A stretch of 64,000 bases of DNA from Lyophyllum atratum (lineage: Eukaryota > Basidiomycota > Agaricomycetes > Agaricales > Lyophyllaceae). Every line of letters begins with the position of its first letter. Position 1 is the first letter of the stretch. This document shows positions 1-11,165 of this stretch, one piece after another. Both the position numbers and the translations under genes were made by a program. Where the stretch lies: positions 3,720,001-3,784,000 of the forward strand of contig JACGCN010000001.1 in the NCBI GenBank assembly GCA_014905825.1, in the 5' to 3' direction. The notes beneath the pieces are model-generated. The model ran no database searches, was not told the origin of the DNA, and saw only the letters and a list, made by a program, of their open reading frames with translations.

Positions 1-2619
1 ATCGACCAGCGAGTTCAGCGACTCATGATAGTGCGAATAAACTGCCGATGTCCGCCTGCCCGAGTCCCGCTCTGGAGAGTCGCTCCGCCCCTTGGGAAGT
101 AGCGCCTTGTTGGATTCTGAGGTGCCTGGGCGATTGTTCTTGGACTTCTTAGGCTTCGAGTATGAGGAGCGGTTCGGGTTGCGCAGGCCAGTCACGGCCG
201 GAAGGCTCTCGCCAGGTGAGGTCCAGCCAGATACCAATTTGTTTGATGCATGATCCGCGGGTGACGGGGCGCGGTGGGTGTGATACAAGGTCTGCGGGGG
301 TGCAACACCAAATACCTGCAGGCGGGTAAGACATCGTCGTAGGAGCAAACAGCGGTTCAATACATACCTTTTCCATCTTCTGTGCCCGCCGGACGTTGAT
401 GGCTTTCTCCCGATAGTTTAGATCCTCCTTGATCCTGTCAACCTCGTCTGACCAGCTCGAGCGGTACGCAGCGGCTGAGCTGCTCCGCCGGCGTCTGACC
501 CACGCCTTCCTCGACGATTCTTCGTTCTCAGGCAGGGAGGGCATGGTGGGATCAAGAGGGGGTAGACTGGATTCGAGATCGTCGGGGCCCAGGACGAGGT
601 TAACAGGGACACGCGAGCCCAAGAATCGGTGAACTTTTGCAAGCTTCTCGCGTTTGCGCTTGCGGGCCTCTTCTGCCTGTTCTTCTGGGGTCATGTTCTC
701 AAATAGTGATTGAGCTGAGGGAGAAGAGGGGCGCCGGCCCCGGCTTGGAGCGGCTTCTTTCGGTGTAGCAAGGGGTGCCGAGCCGAGATCATCTGACAGA
801 TCGATGAACGATGTCGGTGAAGGCAAACTAATTTCGTCTGGTGCGCGGATGTCGGCGTCAGGTGAGCGTAAAGTTTTCCTCGAATGTTTACTATCTTTCA
901 GGAATGACAGGTCGTCGGGACTAAGGGGTGCGGAATGTCTCCGACCATGAATGTTCATGTAGTCCGATGCGGGCAGCCAATCAGTCTCCGAATTGATTGC
1001 AAGATCGAGGTTCTTCGACAAGACTCCACGCAGGTGGTGGTTGTTGCTGGAGGATATCGGAGGCAAGACAGGGGGTTTATTGGACCGCGTTGACTCCTGT
1101 TGTTGAGGGAAGGCATCTGGACCTGGGGGCTGGCCAAAGACTTTTGCGAGCTTGCGGTTTTTCCTAATGAGATCGGAGCGTTCATCGAGATCAAGGAAAT
1201 TTGTTGTCGGAGGTAATTTATCCAAAAACTGCTTGGGCTCGTCGTAACGTTGCTGGGGTGAAGATTTCGGCGTTAATCTGTTGAAGATAGGTTTCGGGGC
1301 GGTAGGGATGGGTGGTTTCGGAGATGATGTGGGTTTCGGCGAGGAGGTACGACTGGGTGGGTGAGAGTGTGTGCGGTGATGGTAAAGTTCTGGGAGTACG
1401 AATTCGGGGTTGGTAGGGGAGAGAATATCGATGAAGGACTGGCGTTCGGTGCTTCGCATGTTGGTGGGTGAGTTCTGTTGTTGAAGTGACGACGAGCGAT
1501 GGGGCGGTATTATGGGTATTGAGTCCGCAGTGTGGTACATGTCATGCGGGTGGGAATGTGCTGAGGATGCAGGGTATATTGTGCTGGATATGCTAACGCG
1601 CAGATCGATGGTCGACGCGGGTCCGTGGGTGGTGGTCGAAGAAGAGGAGGACGAGGACGATCGTCGCGACGAGGACCGCCGTGGTCCGTGGGAAAGCAAG
1701 GGTCGACGTTGGAACATTTCGGGACCCCTCTCGTCGTCCGAGTCTGGCGTCCAAACTTCATCTCTAGGGACGTCCACCGACTGTCGCCGTATGTCAAGCA
1801 CGAGCTGATCGTTACCTTGGCGCATTGGTATACGCTGATTACTGTCTTTCTCTGTGCATTAGCTACGAGCAACCGATTATATCGACGCTGCGACGCACCG
1901 ACGGGACGGATGAGCTTCAGTAGTTTGCCTTTCGCGCGAGCTCGTTCACGGAGATTCAAAACAGGCTGCGATTGGCGGCGTGCAGGGGCGTTGGAGACGT
2001 CGTTGAGCTCAGGCTTGAGGTCGTTCTGGCTCTTCGAGGTGGGGTCCTGGAAGAGAGCAAAGGGCAGTTTGCCGATGCCAAGCAGCTTGTCAACGCGGTT
2101 TTTTGAGATTTGTGATGGTTGAGAAACATTCGACGGTTGCTGCAGATCGACACCGTTTCGCCCCTCGCTTCTCCTCATCCCATCAGCCGCTTCGGGTCTG
2201 CCGGTCTCAACATCACGCGGTCTCTCTTCCTCAACCTCCACCACTGCAGCCAGTGTCGGCGCCGGATTGATGTACGGGTTCCAAGCCGCGGATCCGCTTG
2301 CATCCCATGTCGGTGATGTCTCCTGGATCAGCGGGCTCCCTACTTTGGGAGATGTCGGTGATCGCGGATTTCTCGAGTTGCGCCGTGGCGGGGGCGGAAG
2401 GCCTGCTGGTGCGCAATCCGATGTTGTAGGTGAAGTCGCCCACACTCCTCGCACCTTCTCGTCATACTCCAGCAGCGCGTCGAGGTTGGGTGAGATGACA
2501 AGCGAATGCGGGCTCCTCATCGAGACCTCAGATCGGCGCGCGTCTGCATCGTAAATCACGTCCTGCCCAGCTCCAATCATCGTCATGCATGTGCTCGTCG
2601 TCGTAGCCGTCGTCGTCAT
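1..2619 (-). CDS. Serine-rich hypothetical protein, 3' end outside the window
   Basis: I do not recognise this protein. Three exons are supported: 1867-2619, 368-1804 and 1-291, joined across introns of 62 nt (1805-1866) and 76 nt (292-367). Both introns have GT and AG ends and phase 0. The frame is still open at base 1, so the C-terminus lies outside the window. The start at 2619 begins a Thr-rich stretch; a later Met is possible. The product is largely disordered: poly-Ser/Arg patches, proline-rich segments and many SP sites. One compact basic segment, about plus 570-690, contains KRKREKLAKVHRFLG followed by a VPVNLVLG-like stretch and may be the conserved core. There are no membrane segments. 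Role unknown; a nuclear or signalling scaffold would be a guess from composition only. Confidence 0.6.
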
Positions 2620-3191
2620 AGGAAGCAAAGTGGATAAGGCAGGTCTCAACGGCAGCTGTCGAGTGTCTGTCGAACGAAGGACAGTCGGTCGTGGAAGCTC
2701 GAGAACCACCCAGGTTTTGGCAGAGGGAACGCACCTATCGGCCCGCAGGCTAGGCATATATCTATCACCACCACACACACCTTGCCGGTTTTAGTTTGGC
2801 GTGCCGCCTGTCTTCTCGTGTCGACCTGCGTCGCCGGTGCCCTGTGGGGTCTGATGCAAGGTGTGCTTATCTACAGGAGGTGTAATACAGGAGCCAACCC
2901 AGCACACTGATCACTAACGTAGGCAAGCATCGGAAAAGCCCCGCCCCTATTAGAAAATCTAGGCTGTAACTCCCCCGTTCTCCAGTGTGCAACCTGTCCA
3001 ACACGCGCCAAACCCGCACTAGCCAATAGAATCGTTCGCTACAGTCAATTCCCTGTGCCAGTAACCCATTTGACAACCTCGGACGCAGTGATTCTCCGCC
3101 TAGAGCGGCTTATGTTGTGTATCTGGGTGTACATGACGTTGTATACATGGCAACGTCCGCAGCCTCCGCCGAGGGGCACCGTCGCATCATG
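2620..3191. other. Intergenic region upstream of the orphan gene
   Basis: About 570 bases without a convincing gene. It holds the putative promoter of the minus-strand gene to its left, a short CA-rich run near 2770, and the left flank of the retrotransposon target site. Nothing else is recognisable. Confidence 0.5.
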
Positions 3192-3205
3192 ATCCTACCG
3201 TTATC
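3192..3205. repeat. Target-site duplication, 3' side of the LINE
   Basis: The 14-mer ATCCTACCGTTATC lies immediately before the T-tract that is the element's poly(A) tail on the minus strand. An identical 14-mer sits at 14471-14484, at the other end of the element. The flanking bases differ on both sides, so the repeat is exactly 14 bp. Confidence 0.93.
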
Positions 3206-3225
3206 TTTTTTTTTTTTTTTTTTTT
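3206..3225 (-). repeat. Poly(A) tail of the LINE
   Basis: Twenty consecutive T on the plus strand form the 3' poly(A) of the minus-strand element and directly abut the target-site duplication. About 195 nt of 3' untranslated sequence separates it from the end of the ORF2 reading frame at 3421. Confidence 0.9.
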
Positions 3226-3420
3226 GGTGTAACGTTACCCATACGGGTGGCACGGAGCCCGACGCTAATCTCGCCTCGCTCGTGCCCGCTGGAAGTGACG
3301 GGGGGTTGCCACCCCGTCAGGAACTCACAATTAACCATAACTTTAATCATGACAAGGTCACCTCTGAGGAAATGCATTACGCACTTGAAGTGTGGGACTC
3401 GACTTCAGGCCCGCTACAGC

Positions 3421-6400
3421 TCACCCCACCCCCTGCTGCGCCGCCCGAACCATACCCACTAAAACCCCAGGTGCTCCCAGCCAATCGTCCGGGAGCCTAG
3501 TTCCATGCAATACGACCTTTTCCCAGGTCCTTTTCACCAGCTTCTGTGAGAGAGCCTTCTTGCCGAACTTCTTGTCGGTCAGTGCCCTGTCAAGGTCAAA
3601 CCTATCATTCATGGCTTTTGTCCACCTGTTCAAAATTTCCACGCTGGAGAACGGGCGGTTGTCATTTCCGCAGACCCTCGCACACCGCAGCTTCCAGATA
3701 AGGTAAGCCGATTCGACCACCAGTATACGAAACAGCCTTGAGCTGCCCGATAGCGGCTTGCCATCTTCACCGGTGAGAGCAGCCAGAGGGCTGCCCAGGA
3801 TATCTCCATAGGAGGGGGTTGACCAGGCACCCTCACGTTGCCGAGCCCACAGGACTCCCGCCTGGGCCCACACTTCCCTCTGGCCAGGCGACTCGCATTC
3901 CGTCAGGATATGCTCCATGGATTCCACCGCCCCATCGTGAGGGCAGATCGCACGTTCTTGGATCTCCGGCGCAAAGCTCGGTTTTGACCAGTGGGACCCT
4001 ATCCAGTACGCATCATGTAGGGACATCCACAGCCAGTACCCTCGCCTGCCTAGAGAAGTCTTTGCTGCGTAACTTACTCCAGATCATCCCCTGCGTCGGC
4101 AAGAAACCGAAACGCCTGTTGACACTTTCCTTTATGGACTTCACATTCTTTAACGTACGGGCACGAGCCTCTGACCCTACTTTCACCTTCGCTGCTCTAA
4201 TCGACTTGTAGGCGATCGACTGTGAAATCTTAGACAGCCTGGCCCCCGTCAAGGTGAGGGGGGGGGGCACCGACATGTCCATTCCGGTGGGGGTATCACT
4301 ACGCGCTGCCGCCCGGGCGAGGGTGTCGGCTCCCAGGGTTCTCACGCGGCTGCCAGGTCCGGCTGCTTGCTTCAGCCATGTTTCTCCCCGCCGTGCACGC
4401 AGTCTGGCTACTGCGAGACGCATAAGGGGGCCGTTACTCCGGTCTACATAACCACGGTCCTCATCCTCCTTCAGGCTACTCGTGACTTGGTCAACGATAC
4501 ACTGTGAGGCCACCTCGATCACCATGGGGCGTGGTTGGGGATCACTCTCAGCCACTTCCTTCACCGCCAGCCATTCTGCCGACTGAGACGACTGTGGAAG
4601 GGGGGGAGGGACGCGTACTCCTCGATCCTTGGCGCGGTTCTCTCCGCAGAAGATACCCGCACCCGCTCTTGCGTTGTCCTTACTGCTATTCATGCAGCAC
4701 CCCTTTACCGCCAGGAGGAGCACGTTACCGTCCCGTGAGGGCGGCTCTAGATCTGGCAATTCGCCCACGCGAGGTCCAGTCGTGAAGATGCGGAAGATAT
4801 CCGCTAGGGGGCCGTCAGTTACTATATGGCGGCGGAATCTGGCTCCGCTCTCATCCTCGGCGTCCTCCCCATCGTCTGGGACGCCCTCAGGGGCGAACCC
4901 GGGGTGCCACTTCGGGGGCAGGAGGCGCAGTAGCGCTTTCGCCTTGTTGCTGCATTCATGGGGGTGGAGGCAGCCTGTTTCATTTTCCACTTCCATGCAT
5001 GAGGTGCACTCACACTCCGAGTTTGGTTGGTGGAGCGGGGAGACCAGACGGGCCGCCACCCTCTCCGCATCACCCACAGACCTCACTCCATGGTTATCCC
5101 GGAGGCAAACCGCAGCCCTCCCGTGTGCATGACGTCGAATCTTCGGATCCGCATCGCTATGGAACCATATCGGGCGTTGTCGGACTAGATCCTTGGTGAA
5201 CGCCAGTCCTTCTGGGCGCACCCCGTACTTCTTGGCCGTGGATTGCAATTGCAACAGGTCCGGGCAGACACCCGCTTTCTCCGTCGCTTTCGACTTCCAG
5301 GACTGGAGGAAAATGTTCATCCGGACTTTGGGGTCCACAGAGTCCTCGGATCTGGGGACATTCCCCGCAAACAAGGCGTCAGCCACAGAGGCCCACAACG
5401 GGCGATCAGGACCCAGGTTGAGGTAGGACTTCAGCCACATCACATTTATCGCTTCATTTCTTGCCCCTAAGTCCAGGAGGGCTCTGCCCCCCGAGGCTAC
5501 CGGTTGGTAGAGGATTTCCTCCTTTACGCGGGAGCTCTTCTCGTTCCAGACAAATCTGCGAATCACCTTCTTCAGGCGTTTCTCCACACCCTTCGGCATG
5601 CCTTGTACCTGCGTGAGGTATTGGGTCATCCCCCCGACCATCATCTGGACTATCAGCTTGCGTCCCTCCAGTGTCGGGTGGCCTTTTTCCCAGCGGGAGA
5701 GGCATTCATCAACCTTTTTTAATATTCTATCCCACGGTTCCTCCTTGCGCACTCCGTTCCCGAACCAAGCACCAAGGATGCGAACGGCCTCGCCCTCAGC
5801 AGCGATGTGCAGACCATCCGGAATACGTTGGACGTCTGCAGCCGTCCTACGTGAGTCAATCACGCTCCTCCTGAAGGTAACATCGCCCACCGGAATTATT
5901 TCGGTCTTTTTCACATTGAACTTCGCGGTGGAAGCAGCGCACCACTCGTCAAGCAGACTTTGCAGGGACATGAAGTCGTCGTCAGCCGACAGAAAAGTAG
6001 TCGTGTCGTCCGCGAAAAGGTTTGCAATCAGTTTCTCCTCCACTCCCGGGATTCTAAATCCTGACAGATTGGAGTTCCGCAGGGAGGCGGCTAGGGGCTC
6101 GATCGCCAGGTCAAAAAGAAGGCAAGAAAGCGGGTCACCCTGTCGTACCCCTCTCGTTACCCTCCAAGAAGAGCTCAGGTGCCCGTTGATCATGATCCTG
6201 GAGTCAGCATTTTCATACAGGGCACGGACCGAGTTGATAAAGATTTCCGGAATACCAAATTTCTCCAGCGTCTGCCACAGATACGCGTGGTCGATTTTGT
6301 CGTAAGCTTTTTCCTGGTCGAGGGAGACGATGAGGCCATTCTGTTCCGTCGCCTCCGCATAATGGATCATCATGCGGATTAACTTGGTCTGGTCTGTGAT

Positions 6401-8796
6401 GCGCCGCCCGGGGATAAACCCCGCCTGACTGGGGTGAACCAGCGATGTTATGACTCCCGCCAATCGGGTGGCTAGGGTTTTCGTAAACACTTTATAATCC
6501 GTGTTCAAGCAGGTGATTGGTCGGTAATTCGCAATATCCGTCCTCTCACCCTTCTTGTACAGAGGGCACATCCATCCCTCTGCAAAGTTAGTCGAGGCCA
6601 CCACTCCGTGTTTCTGTATGTCCACGAAAGCAGCGGTCATCAGGCCGACTACATCGAAGGCGGACTTTTGTAACCGTTTGTCCTCCTTGAACCGGTTATC
6701 TAGGGCTTTCCACAATTCGTAAGTCGCCCCATCGATCCCGGCGGCCGTGCCATTCTTCGATTGCCGCAAGGCCTCCGCCACCTCTTCTCGAGTAACAAAA
6801 GCGTTTAGCTCCCTCTTCTGGGACTCCGTCGTTTCATTCGAGAGACCCCCAAGGACCGATGCTGTCGTCCGACGCCTGCTATCCGGGTCGGCCGAGTTCC
6901 CTTGTCGTTGCAGGTCGTCATGATAGTCACGACCAAGTTCAGCCATCTTTTCAGAGTCCTTCTCATACTGCTGTTCGGGGCGGGGGTGTCCTACGAGAGG
7001 TACTGACTCCACAGGGTCGGCTTGCTGCCGGTCCGTCTTCTTCAGGGCGTAGATGAGGTCGCGCGGTTTTGCAGCCTTGTTGGACTGGGTCCAGTATTTA
7101 CAAATCGTCTCGCCTTCAAGGCGATTGCGCAGGGAGGATTGGTGCCGCGCATTCAAGTGGCGCTGTCTCTCCAGATTTCGAATCTTCCCCTCGACGTCTG
7201 CTGACGCCTTACATCGCACCGCCTCCGGCTGCGAGAAATCACTGTTTACTTTTGCCAGGTTGTCCTCCAGCTCCTTGATTTTGGCCTTGATCAGCGGGAT
7301 GATCAGCTTGTCTCGCTCCTTTGCCATTTCCAGGACTCCCACTTTCCATGAGTGGAAGATCAGCTGGGGGTTATGATCGTCCCTTCTCGGTCTGCCCACG
7401 AGCCTTTCCATGTCTTCCGTGGCCCTCAGACCACTCTCGTGTGCAAAGGTTCTCAGGGTTTTGTCTTTTATGACATGCTCCGGGATCGACCATCTTCCCT
7501 TCCCCACTGACGGGGCGGCCTGGTGGGCGACCTGGACGGAGACTAAGCTATGGTCAGCATTCGGGACACCCGTCGGCTCGATTCGCCAGTCCCTAGCTGT
7601 CGCTAGCACTTCTGGGGTACAGTATATGCGATCTATGCGTGACTGCGTCCCATTCGAACTGTGCAGAAAAGAGTAGGCTTTAGTGGACGGGAAGATCTCC
7701 CTCCAGCCGTCAAGCAGTCCTAAGCGGCTCGTAAGTTCCTTCAGGGCAGCAGTTGCTACCAATGGGTCCGACCTCATCGGGAGGCGGTCCACTAGGTCTT
7801 CGACCACATTGAAGTCCCCAGTCAAGATATCAACCTTCAAGTTCGGTCGGTTCGCAAAGAAGGTCGAGACTCTCTCCCAGAAACTAGCATTTTCCCGACC
7901 ATCCGAGCTCGTCACGTTTGGCGCGTACACCACCAACACGGAGATCTTCTCCTCGAGGTGCCAGTTTGACTGGACTAGCAACGCTCGACCTGCCACGACT
8001 TCCGTGACTTTGACCCCTTCGACGTTTGTCAGGGACCGGTTCAGGGCCACTGCTACTCCCCCTCTTGCAGAGGGGCTGTCCGGGTCCATGGAGATGTATA
8101 GTTTCAGCCTATTGCCAAACAGCTTCTCGATATCGTCCTTCCGTTCTTCTGTCAGGTGGGACTCCTGTACTAGAAGGATGCCTATTCGCTTCTCCCTCAT
8201 TAGCTGGTTGACATGGAACCACTTCGAGTCAGCTGGATCACCCCCAGCTGCCCGATATCCCCTCATGTTTAGGGATGCAATCCTAATAGCCGCCTTTGTA
8301 TTAAGCTTGCATGTCGTCTTCGTCAGTTTGCGCGTAGCAGCTGAAGCTTCCGTCCTCTGGGGGACAGGCGTAGACGGATCTCCGTCACCCCGTCGTTGGT
8401 GAGCCGCAGTTGAACTCTGGGCTGGTACCCGGCCGTCAGACCGGGCCCCCTGTGTCAAGGGGGAGAAGCTATCCGCGTAGCTTCGGGCGCCCGTCGGGGC
8501 ACCCAGGGTGTGAGGCGCGGTCTGCGTCTCAACCTCCCTACGAAATCCGCCTCCGTACCTCTCGCCTCCATCATCTGGACCCTGGGCGGCGGCAGGCCCG
8601 ATAAGCTCTCCGGGGGCGAGAGGGCACTGACCGTTACTGAGATTTGCACCTAGAGTAGAGGGGGAAAAAATTAGTGTGGAAGTAGTTGTAAAGACTCACC
8701 CGAAAGACAACTAGCTTGTACGGGAGGTAGGCATTGACCCAGGCCCACGACGGTTGACAATTGCGGACGAGTAAAACATGCTGGCTGGGATAACAT
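3421..8796 (-). CDS. LINE ORF2: endonuclease, reverse transcriptase, RNase H-like
   Basis: Domains in order: an APE-type endonuclease (about 7500-8330; motifs LNMRG, VQESH, VYAPN, GDFNVV, SRIDRIY, ADHS); reverse transcriptase (about 5600-6800; SLDQEKAYDKID, GVRQGDPLS, catalytic FADD near 6005-6016); an RNase H-like domain (about 4320-4711); and a C-terminal Cys/His motif (CPHDG...HILTEC). The main frame has no ATG before LNMRG, which is already inside the endonuclease. Upstream it stays open to 8649, where a consensus 50-nt intron (8650-8699) links it in phase to an exon starting ATG at 8796. The frame stops at 4013, but the family-like sequence (YWLWMSLHDAYWIG) continues in another frame to 3421, so a frameshift lies near 4030-4050. 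The two RNase H aspartates expected in the TDGS-like and SDSQ-like motifs are replaced by Lys and Ala. Product: nicks target DNA and primes cDNA synthesis. Confidence 0.88.
8650..8699 (-). other. Spliceosomal-type intron in LINE ORF2
   Basis: On the minus strand the sequence starts GTGAGT, has a CACTAAT branch-like motif followed by a long pyrimidine tract, and ends CTCTAG. Its 50 nt match the intron size of the host genes around it. Splicing joins the last base of exon 8700-8796 to exon 2 in phase 1 and gives an uninterrupted frame from ATG to the endonuclease domain. Confidence 0.75.
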
Positions 8797-9192
8797 GGTT
8801 CGCTTCGACCGCTTAAGCAGGACTGCTGCACGGGAATGTCGCCTACTTTGTATAGGCCTCCGTTCTTTGCCGCACTTCGGCGTGCTCGTCTAGGGCTTAC
8901 CTGTGCCGGAGCCAGTAAATTCAGCCCAACAGAGCCATCTCCCCCGGGCCACTTTTCTATTCACCCCTCGTACAGCGCTACCTCGTCACAGCCGAGGTCG
9001 CGCTGCACTCGCGCAGAGCGTGGCTAAACACTGAGCGACTCGAGCCACAGATTGCATGCAGGAAAGAGAGGTCTGGATTCGACACTAGTCTGCATTAATC
9101 GTACATAAAGGCTCAGGCATCGGGGACATGCGCTACGAAGCAAATCTACATATGCTACCTCAGGCAAGGACAAAGGTTGTGGGTTGTTCCGC
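8797..9192 (-). other. Spacer between LINE ORF1 and ORF2
   Basis: A 396-nt stretch of the element between the ORF1 stop and the ORF2 ATG. The ORF2 frame is open for about 90 nt upstream of the ATG and is then closed by a TAG. No other coding signal is visible. How ORF2 is translated from the same RNA (reinitiation, internal entry or a separate transcript) cannot be told from the sequence. Confidence 0.5.
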
Positions 9193-11165
9193 CTAGGGTC
9201 TCCCGGCACCACGGCCGCGTCCGCGACCACCTCGAGGCTTCCTGCCCCCCCTCCCCCCTGATTGAGATCCAGCACCTTCACCGTCTCCGGGTCCTCGCGC
9301 CGTCGCGGGACGGTTAAAGGCATCAAGTGCAAGTTCGTCAGACTCGGTTGAGACCTTCCTGGGTCCCAGCCAACCCGGGATGTCGGGGATCGGGCAGAGA
9401 GGGGTGGGGTGAGCCATACTCTTACACCCCACGCAGCGGAAAACCAACTCGTTCTGGAGCGGGAGGCCGGTACCTCGCACAGCTGTCGGGAATTGGAGGC
9501 CCTGCACCATGTGAACCAGTTTGAAGTACTGGGAGATCTTGACGAGGGGGGGGTCCCATTCGACGTTCCACATCAGCTGCCTGCCGCCCTTTTGTCTTGG
9601 GAGGGCCGCAACTATTGCGGATGCTCGGATGGATTCGTATGCAGAAGCTACGGCTCCCGCATCCGGGACAGTGAGGAAGTCGTGGATGTTCGAGGCTATC
9701 TCCGGGTTGGCGACCAAATGGAAGCGGACTAGGTCCGCCACCTGGGCTGCGGCCTCAGGGGTATCACGGAAGGTCAGGCCTCTAATCGTGACCAGGTGTC
9801 GAGGATTACGGGGGTGGAAGGGGTCGAAGAAGAGGGTGACTTTATCGGTGCTGAGGATGCCGAGGTCGAGTAGTTCGTTCACGGCGGAGCTGGTGATGCC
9901 CGAAACTAGGAAACAGTAAGGTGCGGGAAAGCGATATGCGTCCTTGACAGCTTGTTTCGGTGGGCTGACCACGACATTCCTACCCTCGTCTCCTAAGGCC
10001 AGCATGAGGAGGTCCTCGGCCCTGTGGGCTGCTTCTTGAGGGTTGGCATCGTAGACAGCCCTGTACTGCCGCAACAGCAGTTTCTCGGAGTCTAGAGCGG
10101 ACCACTGAGCAATGAGGTCGCGTGCAACGTTATGGAGTGGGGGGGCGCCCATATCCACGGGGGGGAAGCCTCCCACAGGTTTGGCGGTAAAGCGTAGGAT
10201 GGGGTCACCACCCTCTTTGAGGTGGACCACACCGTCCTCGATTGTTGCGGTCCGTCCAGGCCGGATGAAGGCGGGGAGGGCGAAAGCACCGTCATTTACT
10301 GGCACAGCGTCTACCGGTGGTGGGTCTCCATGTGTTAGCGTCCTAGGCGCAGGGACTGGGGTCAACAGCTCGCGTGGTGTGTCCGTCATCGCAACGTCTG
10401 AGTCATGGGCGGGGGAGGAGGCCGTTGTGGGTCTGGGTACTACATGTAATGTCAGCGGGGGTATGAGTGGCTGAGTAGAGCGCATTGGTTACCTCCTGGG
10501 CTCTTGGTAAACCGCAGACGAGACAGGACGGAGGAGGATGCGGAGAGGGGAGGGCCTCTGGGTGGAGGAGACGGAGACCCCTCCAGTGTCGATAATAGAT
10601 TGCGGCTGTAGTCTAGCATACCCCTCTGAGCAGCTTCCGCCTCGATGTGGTCGAGGGCCTCTGCCATCAGGTCATCGAGCGGCGAAGCAGGCGGGGAGTC
10701 GGCCTCTGAGTCCGAATCCGCATTAATGTCCGAGCGGGTGGGGCTGGCCTCTCGCGAGGTACGAGCATTCATCAGCGCGGGGACAAGAGACCAGTGGGCG
10801 ACCTGCGACGGGTCTCGGATGTCACTAGAGGAGCGGAAGGGGTCGACTGACACGGCGAGCGGGGGGAAAGGGTCGGCGGGTTGATCTTCCGCAGCCACCC
10901 TAGGGGACCTGATGGCGCGGGGGGTCAGGGGAACCCGCGGGAGACGATCAGCGGTGTTCCGTTTGTAAGCATTAAAGATCACGTCCCCGGGATCCTTCTG
11001 AGGGCTGGCTTCCGCCGTCCTCTTGTTGGACGCCGTCATGAGCACGGACGCGAAGGAGGCAGGTACCAGAGGGGCGAAGGGGGCTGCATCGGGGGGGGTC
11101 GCGGGCGGGGCGGCATCCCTCTGAGCAACGGGGGACAATGGGATCGGGGTAGAGCGGTCGAGCAT
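9193..11165 (-). CDS. LINE ORF1, gag-like RNA-binding protein
   Basis: There are two overlapping frames. One runs from ATG 11165 (237 codons, Pro/Ser-rich, disordered). The other ends at 9193 (430 codons from its own ATG at 10485). They become one 639-aa protein if a 53-nt intron at 10440-10492 is removed (donor GTAACC, branch-like CTGAC, acceptor TGTAG, phase 1 on both sides). The C-terminal half has a single CCHC zinc knuckle (CVGCKSMAHPTPLC: C-X2-C-X4-H-X4-C) and an RGG/GRG-rich tail. This is the usual arrangement of a LINE nucleic-acid chaperone that coats the element RNA. Alternatively the 430-codon ORF is translated alone from the ATG inside the intron, or the two halves are joined by ribosomal frameshifting. 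Confidence 0.75.
10440..10492 (-). other. Intron-like segment in LINE ORF1
   Basis: A 53-nt segment beginning GTAACC and ending CATGTAG on the minus strand, with CTGAC about 15 nt before the end. Removing it fuses two otherwise offset frames exactly in phase. The retained form has a TAA immediately before an ATG, giving a shorter alternative protein. Confidence 0.6.

Noticed and set aside
1510..1866. Extension of the first exon of the orphan gene through 1510
   Set aside because: The frame downstream of 1866 gives a shadow sequence of the better-supported second exon. The 62-nt intron joins the frames in phase.
7683..8402. 239-codon plus-strand frame
   Set aside because: It is antisense to the endonuclease domain of the LINE ORF2, whose motifs are clear.
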